From: Vibrio sp. JPW-9-11-11
Lineage (GTDB): Bacteria > Pseudomonadota > Gammaproteobacteria > Enterobacterales > Vibrionaceae
Assembly (NCBI RefSeq): GCF_013369335.1
Contig: NZ_SZQJ01000003.1
Coordinates: 1 to 64,000 of the forward strand
Direction: 5' to 3'
Length of the DNA: 64,000 nt
In this document: one piece after another, positions 18,932 to 29,424 of the stretch
Layout of the letters: each line of letters opens with the position of its first letter
Numbering within the stretch: the stretch's first letter is position 1
The notes under the pieces: generated by a model
Told to the model about the DNA's origin: nothing
Seen by the model: the letters and a program-made list of their open reading frames with translations, nothing else
Database searches by the model: none
Position numbers and translations under genes: made by a program

Positions 18932-19717
18932 ATGAAAAAGTTATCTCTAGCGGTTGGCTTAACAGCGCTCTCTTTGTCGGCGGCTTCTCAGGCGCATTTT
19001 CTACTAATGTATACGCCGACTTCTCAAATTGAATCACCGACAACCGTCGATATGAAAGTGGTGTTTGGCCACCCAATGGATAATGGCCATGTAATGGATA
19101 TAGAAAAGCCCGAAGCGTTAACGGTCACGTTCAAAGGCAAGCAGACGGATTTATTGGATAAGTTGCAACCCATCGAATGGAAAGGGCCTGATAATAAGGC
19201 TAAAGCGTTTGAGTTGGAGTACAAAATCCGTCGTAACGGTGATTACATTTTTGCCGCAACCCCCGCCCCTTATTATGAAGGCGGTGAAGATATCTATATC
19301 CAACAAATCACCAAGCGTTACATCAACAAGGGTGGTCTGCCGACAGGATGGGAGGAGCCGTTGGGTTTGAAGACGGAGATTGTGCCAAAGAACAAACCTT
19401 ATCAAATCCTTGCTGGTAGCACGTTTACCGGGCAACTTCTCTCTGAAGGTCAGCCAGCGGCAGGAGTTGAGTGTGAGATTGAGTTTCTAAACACAGATAT
19501 TGACAGCAAAGCGAATGCATTTGCTCAAGGCACCCATCGTAATACGCCAGCGTCTGCGCTTGTCGCGATCACCGATGACAACGGTATGTTTACTTTTGGT
19601 GTGCCAAAAGCAGGCAAGTGGGGATTTGCGTGTTTAGGCTCTGGGCCTGACAAAGAGTTCCAAGGTAAAGAGTTGTCGCAAGACGCGGTACTTTGGATTG
19701 AAGCGCAAGATCTATAA
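18932..19717 (+). CDS. Periplasmic DUF4198 (NikK-like) protein
   Basis: The 261 residues carry a signal peptide ending at SAASQA, so the mature protein begins with HFLLMY. An N-terminal His is typical of DUF4198 proteins, some of which bind metals in nickel or iron uptake. Further family features are VVFGHPMDNGHVMDIEKPE, a central YYEGGEDIYIQQITKRYINKGG and a C-terminal Ig-like domain (GQPAAGVECEIEFLNTD). With its small upstream partner it may form a two-component periplasmic metal-binding unit. The function is inferred from family and from Fur boxes, not shown. Confidence 0.8.
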   Translation: MKKLSLAVGLTALSLSAASQAHFLLMYTPTSQIESPTTVDMKVVFGHPMDNGHVMDIEKPEALTVTFKGKQTDLLDKLQPIEWKGPDNKAKAFELEYKIRRNGDYIFAATPAPYYEGGEDIYIQQITKRYINKGGLPTGWEEPLGLKTEIVPKNKPYQILAGSTFTGQLLSEGQPAAGVECEIEFLNTDIDSKANAFAQGTHRNTPASALVAITDDNGMFTFGVPKAGKWGFACLGSGPDKEFQGKELSQDAVLWIEAQDL

Positions 19718-19729
19718 ACTCAATATAAT

Positions 19730-19759
19730 AACCAAGCTGGCTCTTTCGCCAGCTTGGTT
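19730..19759 (+). terminator. Strong stem-loop after the DUF4198 gene
   Basis: The 12-bp stem AACCAAGCTGGC / GCCAGCTTGGTT has a small loop. There is no long T-run, so it is either a terminator or a 3' stabilising structure. Confidence 0.6.
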
Positions 19760-19789
19760 AGGTTGTGACCGCGCTAGAGAGTCTCTTAC

Positions 19790-20215
19790 TCATTCACCCC
19801 ATTGCGTTTCAAACCAGCTTTCTAAAATGACCACCGCCGACTGGCAGTCTACGTTGCCTTTGCTCAAGGCTTTATAACCGCCCATGGCAAACAAGTCTGC
19901 TCTGGCTTCCGTGGTCGAGAGCCTTTCGTCATGCAGCTCAACCGGAAGACCAAAACGACCATGCAAGCGGTTGGCAAATTTTTTTGCGCGCGGTGTAATG
20001 GCCTCTAGGTCGCGTCCATGCAAGTCAGTCGGCAGCCCCACCACGAGTAAATTAGGTTGCCACTCTTTTATCTGCTTTTCTATGTCATCCCAGTTAGGAA
20101 TGCCATCGTTGGCTTTAAACGCTTTCAGTGGTGAAGCTGTACCAGTTACCTCTTGTCCGATGGCACTACCAATACTCTTAGTGCCAAAGTCAAAAGCCAT
20201 TATCGTTCTAGACAT
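19790..20215 (-). CDS. ruvX: RuvX/YqgF, RNase H-fold 16S rRNA-processing nuclease
   Basis: This RNase H-like protein is implicated in pre-16S rRNA 5' end processing and annotated as a Holliday-junction resolvase homologue. The 141 residues contain [16 protein letters not shown] with the catalytic Asp, [10 protein letters not shown], and [12 protein letters not shown] with the downstream acidic residues. It follows yqgE by 17 bases, the common gammaproteobacterial arrangement. Confidence 0.95.
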   Translation of the reverse strand: MSRTIMAFDFGTKSIGSAIGQEVTGTASPLKAFKANDGIPNWDDIEKQIKEWQPNLLVVGLPTDLHGRDLEAITPRAKKFANRLHGRFGLPVELHDERLSTTEARADLFAMGGYKALSKGNVDCQSAVVILESWFETQWGE

Positions 20216-20232
20216 AGTGTTTGTTCTTTTTA

Positions 20233-20796
20233 TTAAGCGTGACCAATATCGCTCGAGAGTTGGGCCACATCGATGCCAAGCATTTTCACTGCTTTTTGCC
20301 AGCGTTCGTTGATCGGGGTGTCGAACATCACATCAGGGTCTGCCTCAACAGTGAGCCATGAGTTCTCCGACAGTTCCGTTTCAAGTTGCCCTGGTTCCCA
20401 GCCAGCGTAACCCAGTGCAACCAAGTAGTGGTTAGGCTCGGCATCGGTGCCGAGAACGCCAAGAATATCACGCGACGTGGTGACCGAAATTTGGTCGGTC
20501 ATGCGAATGCTCGACTCGTACTCATCTTTGGGTTGATGCAAGATAAACCCGCGGTCTTCTGATACTGGCCCGCCGTTCAACACTGGTTTGTCTAAGCTTT
20601 CAGTTAGGCGTTTAGGATGCGCGGATTGAACATCGACCTTTTCTAGCATCTTACCTATAGTGATGTCGATGGGAGCGTTAATCATCAAACCCATAGCGCC
20701 CTCTTCGTTGTGCTCGCACACATAAATGACACTACGTTGAAAGTAGGGATCTTTCATCCCCGGCATAGCCACTAAAAAATGGTTGGTTAAATTCAT
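20233..20796 (-). CDS. yqgE: YqgE/AlgH family (UPF0301) protein
   Basis: This is a cytoplasmic protein of unknown biochemical role in the AlgH family. The 187 residues include the family start [51 protein letters not shown] and [15 protein letters not shown]. It lies between gshB and ruvX, the conserved order. Confidence 0.95.
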   Translation of the reverse strand: MNLTNHFLVAMPGMKDPYFQRSVIYVCEHNEEGAMGLMINAPIDITIGKMLEKVDVQSAHPKRLTESLDKPVLNGGPVSEDRGFILHQPKDEYESSIRMTDQISVTTSRDILGVLGTDAEPNHYLVALGYAGWEPGQLETELSENSWLTVEADPDVMFDTPINERWQKAVKMLGIDVAQLSSDIGHA

Positions 20797-20846
20797 AGAG
20801 ACTCCCGCGTAATGAGGGCAACGAAAATGCGTTGCCCAAATCAGTA

Positions 20847-21794
20847 TTAGGCTTTCAAACGACGCTCAATGGCGTCCATCAGTTTGCCAGTAATTGACAC
20901 ATCAAAGGCCGCTTCAATCTCACGAATGCAAGTTGGGCTAGTCACATTGATTTCTGTCAGCTTGTCACCAATAACGTCGAGACCTACAAAAATCAGTCCT
21001 TTTTCTTTAAGTGTAGGCGCTACGGCGGCAGCGATCTGTTTATCTGTTTCACTCAGCGGTCGTGCTTCACCGCGACCACCTGCCGCTAAGTTACCGCGAG
21101 TCTCGCCTTTGGCTGGAATTCGCGCTAAGCAGTAAGGCATCGGTTCGCCGTCAACAACGAGAATACGTTTGTCGCCATTGCTGATATCGGGCACGAATGT
21201 CTGCGCCATCGCGTAGTTTTGACCGTGGTTGGTGAGGGTTTCGATGATCACTGAAACGTTGGGATCGTTGGCTTTAACGCGGAAAATAGAGGCACCGCCC
21301 ATTCCATCGAGAGGCTTGAGGATCACATCGCCATGCTCTTCACGGAAGGCCTTAATTTTTTCCGCTTTACGCGTCACAATTGTCGTCGGCGTAAGCTCTG
21401 GGAACCAAGCGGTAAAGAGCTTCTCATTGCAGTCACGCAGACTTTGCGGTTTGTTGACGATCAGTGTGCCTTGCTCTTCAGCGCGCTCAAGAATGTAGGT
21501 AGCGTAGATATATTCAGTATCAAACGGAGGATCTTTACGCATCAACACAGCATCTAGCTCAGAAAGCTCAATGGTTTGTTCAGATTTAAACTCGTACCAA
21601 CCATTTGGATCTTCTTTGAGCTCAACAACCTTGGTATCTGCAATCGCGACACCTTGGTCAAGATGAAGGTCATTCATCTCCATATAGTGGATTTCATAGC
21701 CGCGTCGCTGCGCTTCAAGCATCATGGCAAAGCTAGAGTCTTTCTTGATGTTAATGGACGCAATTGGGTCCATTACAATGCCTAATTTGATCAT
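20847..21794 (-). CDS. gshB: Glutathione synthetase
   Basis: GshB joins gamma-glutamylcysteine and glycine with ATP to make glutathione. The 315 residues starting at [10 protein letters not shown] show the ATP-grasp features: [14 protein letters not shown] (P-loop-like), a [19 protein letters not shown] core and [12 protein letters not shown] with the metal-binding region. The open frame extends 37 codons upstream, but this ATG fits the family and follows the rsmE stop by 13 bases. Confidence 0.96.
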   Translation of the reverse strand: MIKLGIVMDPIASINIKKDSSFAMMLEAQRRGYEIHYMEMNDLHLDQGVAIADTKVVELKEDPNGWYEFKSEQTIELSELDAVLMRKDPPFDTEYIYATYILERAEEQGTLIVNKPQSLRDCNEKLFTAWFPELTPTTIVTRKAEKIKAFREEHGDVILKPLDGMGGASIFRVKANDPNVSVIIETLTNHGQNYAMAQTFVPDISNGDKRILVVDGEPMPYCLARIPAKGETRGNLAAGGRGEARPLSETDKQIAAAVAPTLKEKGLIFVGLDVIGDKLTEINVTSPTCIREIEAAFDVSITGKLMDAIERRLKA

Positions 21795-21807
21795 TCTTTT
21801 TCTCCGT

Positions 21808-22539
21808 TTAACCAAGATCGCCGAAACGAACTTGCAAGGCTGTAATTGCAGTAAGAGCCGCGGTTTCCGTGCGCAGTACGCGTGGGCCGAGCAACGTCTC
21901 TTCAAATTTGTAGTTTTCTGTCATGCTGATTTCTTCAGCAGACAAACCACCTTCAGGACCGATTAACAGGCGCACTTTTTCTACTGGCGTGGGTAGGGTG
22001 TTAATTGAGTACTGTGCACGTGGATGAAGGTTGAGCTTCAAACCGTCGTATTCTTCACCACACCATTCTTCAAGCTGCATGATTGGGCGAATCTCGGGAA
22101 CCGTATTACGACCACACTGCTCACAGGCACTGATGGCGATTTTTTGCCATTGGGCGAGTTTCTTTTCAAAGCGTTTCTGATCGAGTTTGACACCGCATCG
22201 CTCAGAAATAAGAGGGGTAATGGTGTTGACGCCGAGTTCGACCGATTTTTGAATGGTGAACTCCATTTTGTCACCACGTGAAATGACCTGCCCTAAGTGC
22301 AAGTCGAGTGGTGATTCACTGCTGCGCTCAACGCGCTGTTTGAGCTCAACTTCGACGTTTTTTTTCGACACGTGACTGATCTCGGCTGGAAACTCAGCGC
22401 CCTGGCCGTCGAACAGTATCACTTGCTGGCCCTGCTTCATTCTCAAAACGCGTCCGATATGGCCCGCGGCGTCTTCGCTAAGGGCGAGAGTGCCTAACTG
22501 AGTGATGGTTTGAGGATGATAAATTCGAGGGATGCGCAT
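21808..22539 (-). CDS. rsmE: 16S rRNA (uracil1498-N3)-methyltransferase
   Basis: This SPOUT-class methyltransferase forms m3U1498 in 16S rRNA. The 243 residues have an N-terminal PUA-like domain ([31 protein letters not shown]). The SPOUT knot follows ([34 protein letters not shown]). It is the upstream partner of gshB in the operon rsmE-gshB-yqgE-ruvX. Confidence 0.96.
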   Translation of the reverse strand: MRIPRIYHPQTITQLGTLALSEDAAGHIGRVLRMKQGQQVILFDGQGAEFPAEISHVSKKNVEVELKQRVERSSESPLDLHLGQVISRGDKMEFTIQKSVELGVNTITPLISERCGVKLDQKRFEKKLAQWQKIAISACEQCGRNTVPEIRPIMQLEEWCGEEYDGLKLNLHPRAQYSINTLPTPVEKVRLLIGPEGGLSAEEISMTENYKFEETLLGPRVLRTETAALTAITALQVRFGDLG

Positions 22540-22617
22540 TGTGTACCGGTTTCCAGCATGAGAGTTAATTACCCATTAACATGGATGCTTTGCGATGAAA
22601 AAACAAGGGGATCGCTA

Positions 22618-23127
22618 TTAGGATAATTGGCGGCCAGTAAAACTGAGCGACTGGTGGCACTGCTGACATCGATATACGGCTTGGTTGCGTAGTACTTTAT
22701 TGTGGCGTCGAATCGAGAGCGGGTAGTGGTCACAGGCACACCGGTACTCGAAAGTTTTGCCTTGTACTGAGGTAACGGCAAAATTGTGGGTTGTCTTCGC
22801 GGGGGCTTTAAACAGCGACTCCATTATCCCTTGCCACTCTTTACCGTGGGGTTTAACCCGACCATACACTTGATAGGCGACCAAATGGGCGACTTCATGA
22901 GGGATAACTTCGCGTAAAAACGCCGTTTGGTTTTCTCGGTAGAGTACTGGATTAAGACGTACTTCATTGAGCTGCAAATAAGCCTTGCCCGCTGTTTTAC
23001 CGCGCAGTTTGAAACTGAGTCTAGGGATTGGAAACTGACGCTGAAAGTGCTGTGATGCGGTGCGGATGCAACTCGAAATGGTTTGCATCGCACGGTATTC
23101 ATTTTCTATGTCCAAGTTAGACTCCAA
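22618..23127 (-). CDS. sprT: SprT-type zinc protein
   Basis: This SprT-like protein has the metalloprotease motif [10 protein letters not shown] (HExxH) near residue 78. A C-terminal zinc-ribbon-like Cys set follows (YRCACDHY and [10 protein letters not shown]). The 169-residue frame uses TTG at 23127, preceded at 8 bases by AGGGG. An ATG exists 13 codons in (23088) but would trim the conserved N-terminal helix. E. coli SprT is 165 residues, favouring the TTG start. The physiological substrate is unknown. Confidence 0.88.
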   Translation of the reverse strand: MESNLDIENEYRAMQTISSCIRTASQHFQRQFPIPRLSFKLRGKTAGKAYLQLNEVRLNPVLYRENQTAFLREVIPHEVAHLVAYQVYGRVKPHGKEWQGIMESLFKAPAKTTHNFAVTSVQGKTFEYRCACDHYPLSIRRHNKVLRNQAVYRCQQCHQSLSFTGRQLS

Positions 23128-23128
23128 T

Positions 23129-23155
23129 AAAAACGCCCCTGTTAGCAGAGGCGAA
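23129..23155 (-). terminator. Terminator between the DUF2189 gene and sprT
   Basis: The stem CGCCCCTG / CAGAGGCG (23134-23153, one mismatch) is followed by T on the minus strand. The 3' arm overlaps the AGGGG ribosome site proposed for sprT, so the hairpin might also affect sprT translation. Confidence 0.55.
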
Positions 23156-23184
23156 TCATATACCGGATTGTGTTAGCTTGCGAC

Positions 23185-23982
23185 TTAAGGGTGATGTTTC
23201 TTTTTGATGATCTCGTGATAAGCGTGCCAAGTCGCGTAGCCTAAGATAGGCATAGTAAATAGCATGCCTATTCCATAGGTCGCAAAGCCGACTAAGATAC
23301 CGCCACAAATGAGTGCGGCCCAAACAATCATGGCTGGAATGTTTGACTTAACCGCGTTGAAGCTTGAAAACACGGCGGTCATCATATCGACGCGGCGTTC
23401 CATCATGAGTGGGATAGAGAAGGCGGAAATGCTAAATACCACGCAAGCCAACACCAATCCCACCAAAGATCCAATCACCAAAAATGGCATAAACTCGCTC
23501 AGTGGTGCGCCTTGTACCGAGGGGTAGAGCGCATGGAGCAGTGCGGCGATTCGCATCCAAAAAATCATACACACGGCGAGCATCACTGCAAATGCCCACT
23601 GCGACGTTGAGTTACGACCTATCGCTTTCATAGAATGGAGTAAACTTGCGCTGTGGCCTTTTTCACGCTCCCAACTGGCATCATAAAGCCCTAGGGCCAA
23701 GAAAGGGCCGATTAGCATGTAGACGACCAAACTGGGCATCACGACGAGGTGAGTCCCTTGCCATTGCACGAGTAATACGATTCCTATTGCCGCGGCCATA
23801 AAGCACAGGCCGTAAAAAGCACTGATCAGTGGCATACGCACGAAGTCGTGCAGACCGAGCGATAGCCAGTGGAAGGGGGCAGAAATACTCACTTGATTGC
23901 ACGGTATTGTACGTGCGTATTCTGAATCTTTGACTTCCTTATGTTTTGCATCGAAGCCATCTGGGTTCACCGTACGAGGCAT
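23185..23982 (-). CDS. DUF2189 integral membrane protein
   Basis: This is a predicted inner-membrane protein of 265 residues and unknown function. A cytoplasmic N-terminal stretch (MPRTVNPDGFDAKHKEVKDSEYARTIPCNQV) precedes six or so hydrophobic segments, including MPLISAFYGLCFMAAAIGIVLLV and FAVMLAVCMIFWMRIAALL. The conserved GLYDASWEREKG block lies between. It is a single gene with its own downstream hairpin. Confidence 0.85.
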   Translation of the reverse strand: MPRTVNPDGFDAKHKEVKDSEYARTIPCNQVSISAPFHWLSLGLHDFVRMPLISAFYGLCFMAAAIGIVLLVQWQGTHLVVMPSLVVYMLIGPFLALGLYDASWEREKGHSASLLHSMKAIGRNSTSQWAFAVMLAVCMIFWMRIAALLHALYPSVQGAPLSEFMPFLVIGSLVGLVLACVVFSISAFSIPLMMERRVDMMTAVFSSFNAVKSNIPAMIVWAALICGGILVGFATYGIGMLFTMPILGYATWHAYHEIIKKKHHP

Positions 23983-24192
23983 AACTCCTCCTTGATCGAT
24001 TCTCTACCTACACCCGCTTCAATAAAGTGGATGAATGAAACTCGATGCCCGGCTTGGCGACGTCATAAGCGGCGCATCAGTTATTACCTGTTTACGCAAA
24101 TCACCGCCGAGGCGATTCTTTTTGTTAACATATTTTTAACTATTGACCGCTTGGCACAAAAATACAAATTTCTCCGCGCTTTTTTCACATAC

Positions 24193-24224
24193 AAAAAGAG
24201 CGCCTGATAATTCAGGCGCTCTTT
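24193..24224 (-). terminator. Terminator after metK
   Basis: The stem AAAGAGCGCCTGA / TCAGGCGCTCTTT with a four-base loop and a minus-strand T-run lies 28 bases past the metK stop. Confidence 0.9.
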
Positions 24225-24251
24225 ATTTGCATGTAACTGTTGGAGTGATGG

Positions 24252-25406
24252 TTATTTTAAACCAGCAAATTCTCGCAGTTGTGCGGCTTTATCTGTCGCT
24301 TCCCAAGGGAACTCTTCGCGACCGAAGTGGCCGTATGCTGCGGTCTTCTTGTAAATCGGTTGCAGAAGGTTGAGCATCTCTTGTAGGCCGTATGGACGGA
24401 GGTCGAAGAACTGACGTACCGCTTCAATGATGATGTCGTGAGACACTTTCTCAGTGCCAAACGTTTCCACCATGATAGAGGTTGGATCAGCAACACCAAT
24501 CGCGTAAGAAAGCTGGATTTCACAGCGATCTGCTAGGCCTGCGGCAACGATGTTTTTCGCTACGTAACGCGCTGCGTAAGCGGCTGAGCGGTCTACTTTT
24601 GATGGATCTTTACCAGAGAATGCACCGCCACCGTGACGCGCTGCGCCGCCGTAGGTATCAACGATGATCTTACGACCTGTCAAACCACAGTCGCCCATAG
24701 GACCACCGATTACAAAACGGCCGGTTGGGTTGATGAAGAAATTAGTCTCTTTGTTGATCCACTCTGAAGGCAGCACAGGTTTGATGATCTCTTCCATAAC
24801 CGCTTCGCGCAGATCTGGCGTAGAGATTGAATCACAATGCTGAGTTGAAAGAACAACCGCATCGATACCCACGATCTTGCCTTGGTCGTACTGGAACGTT
24901 ACCTGAGACTTAGCGTCTGGACGTAACCAAGGTAGAGTGCCGTTCTTGCGCACTTCTGCCTGTTTTTGGACTAGGCGGTGCGAGTAAGTAATTGGAGCTG
25001 GCATAAGAACATCAGTTTCGTTACATGCGTAACCGAACATAATGCCTTGGTCGCCCGCGCCTTGTTCTTTTGGATCCGCTTTGTCAACACCTTGGTTGAT
25101 GTCAGGCGATTGCTTACCGATCGTGTTTAGCACGGCACAAGAATCGGCATCAAAGCCCATATCTGAGTGAACATAGCCGATTTCACGTACGGTTTGACGT
25201 GTTAGCTCTTCGATATCGACCCATGCAGACGTGGTGATTTCACCACCCACCATCACCATGCCGGTTTTTACGTATGTTTCACACGCAACACGCGCTTTAG
25301 GATCTTGCTCTAGAATCGCATCAAGAACGGCATCAGAAATCTGGTCTGCAATTTTATCTGGATGACCTTCTGATACAGATTCAGAAGTAAACAGGTGCTT
25401 AGCCAT
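24252..25406 (-). CDS. metK: S-adenosylmethionine synthetase
   Basis: MetK makes S-adenosylmethionine from methionine and ATP. The 384 residues contain [24 protein letters not shown] (with the methionine/ATP-binding His), [12 protein letters not shown] and the phosphate-binding [27 protein letters not shown]. It is divergent from tkt. A tandem MetJ operator lies about 75 bases upstream, consistent with methionine control. Confidence 0.98.
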   Translation of the reverse strand: MAKHLFTSESVSEGHPDKIADQISDAVLDAILEQDPKARVACETYVKTGMVMVGGEITTSAWVDIEELTRQTVREIGYVHSDMGFDADSCAVLNTIGKQSPDINQGVDKADPKEQGAGDQGIMFGYACNETDVLMPAPITYSHRLVQKQAEVRKNGTLPWLRPDAKSQVTFQYDQGKIVGIDAVVLSTQHCDSISTPDLREAVMEEIIKPVLPSEWINKETNFFINPTGRFVIGGPMGDCGLTGRKIIVDTYGGAARHGGGAFSGKDPSKVDRSAAYAARYVAKNIVAAGLADRCEIQLSYAIGVADPTSIMVETFGTEKVSHDIIIEAVRQFFDLRPYGLQEMLNLLQPIYKKTAAYGHFGREEFPWEATDKAAQLREFAGLK

Positions 25407-25721
25407 GTGAGCTCCACTTTAATCTACATAAGGGCTCTGACGTATTCAGAACCCAAATAAATAATACTTGAGTTTGTAGGTGTATCTACATCTAGACGTC
25501 TATTTTAAGTTTGCTGATGACAATTACAAGCTTTTTTCTCGCTCAAGAATGAGTTAATCGTTTGCTTAATTCTGAGCAAGTTGTCGTGCTAATGATAAAA
25601 AATAGTGCAAAAAATCCTCGATGTGCAGGCGAATTCAATGGAAATCGTTTGCACAGCTGGTAGGGGTTTGAGAGAATTAGGCCCCATTTTTTTGATTCGC
25701 TTAATGCATTCAGGAGCTGCA
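25407..25721. other. metK-tkt divergent intergenic region
   Basis: This 315-base spacer has no credible gene. It holds the Met boxes (25478-25501) and an A/T-rich stretch before tkt. The upstream extension of the tkt frame (25605-25721) lacks conserved residues. The window has no SAM riboswitch structure that I can recognise. Confidence 0.7.
25478..25501 (-). promoter_or_regulatory. Tandem MetJ operator (Met boxes)
   Basis: A perfect Met box AGACGTCT (25494-25501) is adjoined by two degenerate in-register boxes, 25486-25493 and 25478-25485, each matching 5 of 8 positions. Tandem 8-bp arrays are the normal MetJ target, and the site lies upstream of metK, a known target of MetJ. Confidence 0.75.
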
Positions 25722-27716
25722 ATGTCTTCTCGTCAACACCTCGCTAATGCTATTCGTGCGCTAAGCATGGACGGTGTACAACAAGCTAACTCAGGTCACC
25801 CAGGTGCCCCTATGGGGATGGCTGATATCGCTGAAGTTCTTTGGCGTTCACACCTAAACCACAACCCAGCTAACCCAGAGTGGGCTGACCGCGACCGTTT
25901 TGTGCTTTCAAACGGTCACGGCTCTATGCTGATTTACTCTTTGCTGCACCTTTCTGGTTACGAGCTATCGATTGACGATTTGAAAAACTTCCGTCAGCTG
26001 CACTCAAAAACGCCAGGCCACCCAGAATATGGTTACGCACCGGGCGTTGAAACCACGACGGGTCCTTTAGGCCAAGGTATCACTAACGCAGTGGGTATGG
26101 CGCTGGCTGAGAAAACGTTAGCAGCGCAGTTTAATAAAGAAGGCCACGACATCATTAACCACTTCACTTATGCATTTATGGGTGATGGCTGTCTGATGGA
26201 AGGTATCTCTCACGAAGCGTGTTCTCTAGCGGGTACGCTAGGTCTTGGTAAGCTGATCGCGTTCTGGGATGACAACGGCATCTCTATCGATGGTCACGTT
26301 GAAGGCTGGTTCTCTGATGACACACCTAAGCGTTTTGAAGCGTACGGTTGGCACGTCATTCCAGCGGTAGACGGCCACGATCCAGAAGCGATCAACGCCG
26401 CTATCATTGCCGCGAAAGCTGACCCTCGCCCAACGCTAATTTGTACTAAAACAGTGATTGGTTTTGGTTCGCCTAACAAGTCGGGTTCTCACGACTGTCA
26501 CGGCGCGCCACTAGGCGCTGAAGAAATTGCCGCGACTCGTAAAGAGCTTGGTTGGGAGCATGGCCCGTTTGACATTCCGGCTGACGTCTATGCCGAGTGG
26601 AATGCAAAACAAGCAGGCGCAGAAAAAGAAGCAGCGTGGAATGCCAAATTTGAAGCCTACGCGGCGGCTTACCCAACAGAAGCTGCAGAGCTTAAGCGTC
26701 GCCTAAACGGTGAACTACCTGCCGAGTGGGAAGAAAAAGCCAATGCAATCATTAGCGAACTTCAAGCGAACCCAGCCAACATCGCATCACGTAAAGCCTC
26801 ACAAAACGCGCTAGAAGCGTTCGGCGCTATGCTACCAGAATTCCTAGGCGGCTCGGCTGACCTAGCGCCTTCTAACCTAACCATGTGGTCGGGTTCGAAG
26901 TCTGTTTCTGCGGAAGATGCGTCGGGCAACTACATCCACTACGGTGTGCGTGAATTCGGTATGACGGCTATTATGAACGGTATTGCGCTGCACGGTGGTT
27001 TCGTACCCTACGGCGCGACGTTCCTAATGTTCATGGAGTACGCACGTAACGCAATGCGCATGGCGGCTCTGATGAAAGTTCAGAACATCCAAGTGTACAC
27101 GCACGACTCTATCGGCCTTGGCGAAGATGGCCCAACTCACCAACCGGTTGAGCAAATCGCATCGCTACGTCTAACGCCAAACATGAGCACATGGCGCCCA
27201 TGTGACCAAGTTGAGTCTGCAGTCGCTTGGAAACTGGCAATTGAGCGCAAAGACGGCCCGACGTCGCTAATCTTCTCTCGTCAAAATCTTGCACAGCAAG
27301 AGCGTAGCGAAGAGCAAGTAGCAAACATCGCACGCGGTGGTTACATCCTGAAAGATTGCGCAGGCAAGCCTGAGCTTATCCTAATAGCGACAGGTTCAGA
27401 AGTTGAACTAGCGGTTGAAGCGGCTGCCCAGCTGACTACTGAAGGCAAACAAGTACGTGTGGTTTCAATGCCATCTACCGATGCATTCGACAAGCAAGAC
27501 GCTGAATACCGTGAAGCAGTAGTGCCATCAGACGTAACGGCTCGTATCGCTATCGAAGCGGGCATTGCAGACTTCTGGTACAAGTACGTTGGCTTCGGTG
27601 GCAAGATCATCGGTATGACAACATTCGGTGAATCTGCACCTGCAGGAGAACTGTTCAAGATGTTCGGCTTCACAACTGAGAACGTTGTTAACACAGCGAA
27701 AGAGCTGCTTGGTTAA
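25722..27716 (+). CDS. tkt: Transketolase
   Basis: Transketolase is the thiamine-diphosphate enzyme of the non-oxidative pentose phosphate pathway. The 664 residues start [32 protein letters not shown]. They contain the ThDP motif [10 protein letters not shown]...DDNGISIDG, the catalytic Glu region YGVREFGM and the C-terminal domain [11 protein letters not shown]. The frame is open 39 codons upstream; this ATG has an AGGAG ribosome site and matches the E. coli start. The codons are strongly biased, suggesting high expression. Confidence 0.97.
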   Translation: MSSRQHLANAIRALSMDGVQQANSGHPGAPMGMADIAEVLWRSHLNHNPANPEWADRDRFVLSNGHGSMLIYSLLHLSGYELSIDDLKNFRQLHSKTPGHPEYGYAPGVETTTGPLGQGITNAVGMALAEKTLAAQFNKEGHDIINHFTYAFMGDGCLMEGISHEACSLAGTLGLGKLIAFWDDNGISIDGHVEGWFSDDTPKRFEAYGWHVIPAVDGHDPEAINAAIIAAKADPRPTLICTKTVIGFGSPNKSGSHDCHGAPLGAEEIAATRKELGWEHGPFDIPADVYAEWNAKQAGAEKEAAWNAKFEAYAAAYPTEAAELKRRLNGELPAEWEEKANAIISELQANPANIASRKASQNALEAFGAMLPEFLGGSADLAPSNLTMWSGSKSVSAEDASGNYIHYGVREFGMTAIMNGIALHGGFVPYGATFLMFMEYARNAMRMAALMKVQNIQVYTHDSIGLGEDGPTHQPVEQIASLRLTPNMSTWRPCDQVESAVAWKLAIERKDGPTSLIFSRQNLAQQERSEEQVANIARGGYILKDCAGKPELILIATGSEVELAVEAAAQLTTEGKQVRVVSMPSTDAFDKQDAEYREAVVPSDVTARIAIEAGIADFWYKYVGFGGKIIGMTTFGESAPAGELFKMFGFTTENVVNTAKELLG

Positions 27717-27744
27717 TCGTCTTTTTACCGAGTCAACAAAATAG

Positions 27745-27774
27745 AAAACCGAGCCATGTGGCTCGGTTTTTTTA
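27745..27774 (+). terminator. Terminator after tkt
   Basis: The stem AAAACCGAGCCA / TGGCTCGGTTTT is followed by more T on the plus strand. Confidence 0.88.
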
Positions 27775-27796
27775 TTGGTTTCAGTGAGTTTAAGCG

Positions 27797-28033
27797 TTAT
27801 TCAAACTCATTGCCCCAATTGTCTTTCTCTTTATGACCACATACTTTACATGTCACGTATCTGTCCATGTTGAAGTAATGTCCACCATTGATAAAGGTGT
27901 TCGCCATCAGTTTAATTCTGCCAAGCAATGAAGGATCAGAGTCATAACTGCTGGTTTTTCTCACCAAGACTTCGCTATGAGGCGTTTCTTGTGAGCATTG
28001 CTGGCAAAAGTGAGTCGCTGGGAATCCAGTCAT
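27797..28033 (-). CDS. Small zinc-ribbon-like protein, unknown function
   Basis: The 78 residues carry two Cys pairs, CQQC near residues 10-13 and CKVC near 64-67, the spacing of a treble-clef or zinc-ribbon fold. The middle is polar (RKTSSYDSDPSLLGRIKLMANTFINGGHYFNMDRYVT). The ATG at 28033 has a clear AAGGAAA ribosome site; a longer frame begins upstream but lacks one. It lies alone on the minus strand between tkt and epd. I cannot name a function. Confidence 0.75.
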   Translation of the reverse strand: MTGFPATHFCQQCSQETPHSEVLVRKTSSYDSDPSLLGRIKLMANTFINGGHYFNMDRYVTCKVCGHKEKDNWGNEFE

Positions 28034-28229
28034 GGTAATTTCCTTTGGTTGAAAAACTAGAGGACAAACAGCCAAAGAAGTACACCGACTCCGCTTTAAT
28101 ATCTATACATTCAGCGTATTAATCAAGTTGTATAGTGTGCGAACTTCGACTTACATCACTAACTTAATGCGCTTTAAGCGGCTATCGGTTACTATTTGTG
28201 ACACGAAAATGATGTAGGGCGAAGGAATC

Positions 28230-29270
28230 ATGCTAAGAGTTGCGATCAATGGATTTGGACGTATCGGTCGTAATGTACTGCGAGCAGTATATGAAAGTGG
28301 CAAAAGCCAACAAATTAAAGTAGTCGCAGTCAATGAACTGGCACAGCCTGATGCGATGGCACATCTTCTGCAGTACGACACCAGTCATGGTCGGTTTGGC
28401 AAAAAGATTACCAACGACCAAGAACATATCTATATTCATCATGGAGCTTGCGATCAAAGAGCAGGCGAATATGACTCTATTCGCATTCTTCATCTTAGTG
28501 ATATTGAGCTACTGCCTTGGCGTGATCTAGAAGTGGATATTGTCTTAGATTGTACCGGCGTGTTTGGCTCGCAGGCCGATGGTCAAGAGCATATTAAAGC
28601 AGGGGCGAAGAAAGTTCTATTTTCACACCCAGGTGCCAACGATCTCGACAATACCATTATCTATGGCGTAAACCATCACACGCTTAAAGCAGAGCATAAA
28701 GTGGTGTCGAACGGATCTTGTACCACTAACTGTATTGTGCCGATCATTAAAGCGCTTGATGATGCGTTTGAAATTGAGTCTGGCACCATCACTACTATCC
28801 ATTCGTCAATGAACGACCAGCAAGTCATTGATGCTTACCACTCCGATTTGCGTCGAACGCGCGCTGCGAGTCAATCGATCATACCTGTAGACACTAAGTT
28901 GCATAAAGGTATTGAAAGAATCTTCCCGAAATTTTCTAACAAGTTTGAAGCAATTTCTGTGCGAGTACCGACGGTAAACGTTACGGCGATGGATTTAAGT
29001 GTCACAATTAATACAAATGTGAAAGTTAATGACGTAAATCAAACCATTGTTAACGCATCTCAGTGTACATTACAGGGCATTGTTGACTATACTGAAGCGC
29101 CGCTCGTTTCTATCGACTTTAATCACGATCCCCATAGCGCGATTGTCGATGGCAGCCAGACCCGAGTGAGCAACGGACATTTGGTGAAAATGTTGGTTTG
29201 GTGTGATAACGAATGGGGCTTTGCAAACCGTATGCTGGATACTGCGGTCGCAATGCAAGCTGCTGAATAA
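28230..29270 (+). CDS. epd: D-erythrose-4-phosphate dehydrogenase
   Basis: Epd oxidises erythrose-4-phosphate to 4-phosphoerythronate, the first step of deoxyxylulose-dependent pyridoxal phosphate synthesis. The 346 residues have the GAPDH fold: [20 protein letters not shown], active-site SNGSCTTNC and the C-terminal [13 protein letters not shown]. The order epd-pgk-fba identifies it as Epd rather than a glycolytic GAPDH. Its substrate precursor is made by transketolase, encoded just upstream. Confidence 0.95.
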   Translation: MLRVAINGFGRIGRNVLRAVYESGKSQQIKVVAVNELAQPDAMAHLLQYDTSHGRFGKKITNDQEHIYIHHGACDQRAGEYDSIRILHLSDIELLPWRDLEVDIVLDCTGVFGSQADGQEHIKAGAKKVLFSHPGANDLDNTIIYGVNHHTLKAEHKVVSNGSCTTNCIVPIIKALDDAFEIESGTITTIHSSMNDQQVIDAYHSDLRRTRAASQSIIPVDTKLHKGIERIFPKFSNKFEAISVRVPTVNVTAMDLSVTINTNVKVNDVNQTIVNASQCTLQGIVDYTEAPLVSIDFNHDPHSAIVDGSQTRVSNGHLVKMLVWCDNEWGFANRMLDTAVAMQAAE

Positions 29271-29424
29271 GCCGTAGAGCAGCGTTGGAGAAAGATTTAT
29301 TTTTAACCTTGAAATAAATTGAATCGTTCTTCATATTAAGACCAGTTTACAGAATTATTGAGCCTGGCAAGGGTTGCTGGGTGACTGAAAAACTTTACTT
29401 ATTGAATATTTGAGAGGACACATC

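Noticed and set aside
24252..24523. Minus-strand frame of 88 codons overlapping metK
   Set aside because: It is an out-of-frame shadow of metK.
25605..25721. Longer transketolase start
   Set aside because: The 39 extra codons are not family-like, and the ATG at 25722 has a proper AGGAG site.
25407..25721. SAM riboswitch upstream of metK
   Set aside because: No riboswitch helices could be recognised; a MetJ operator explains control in this group.
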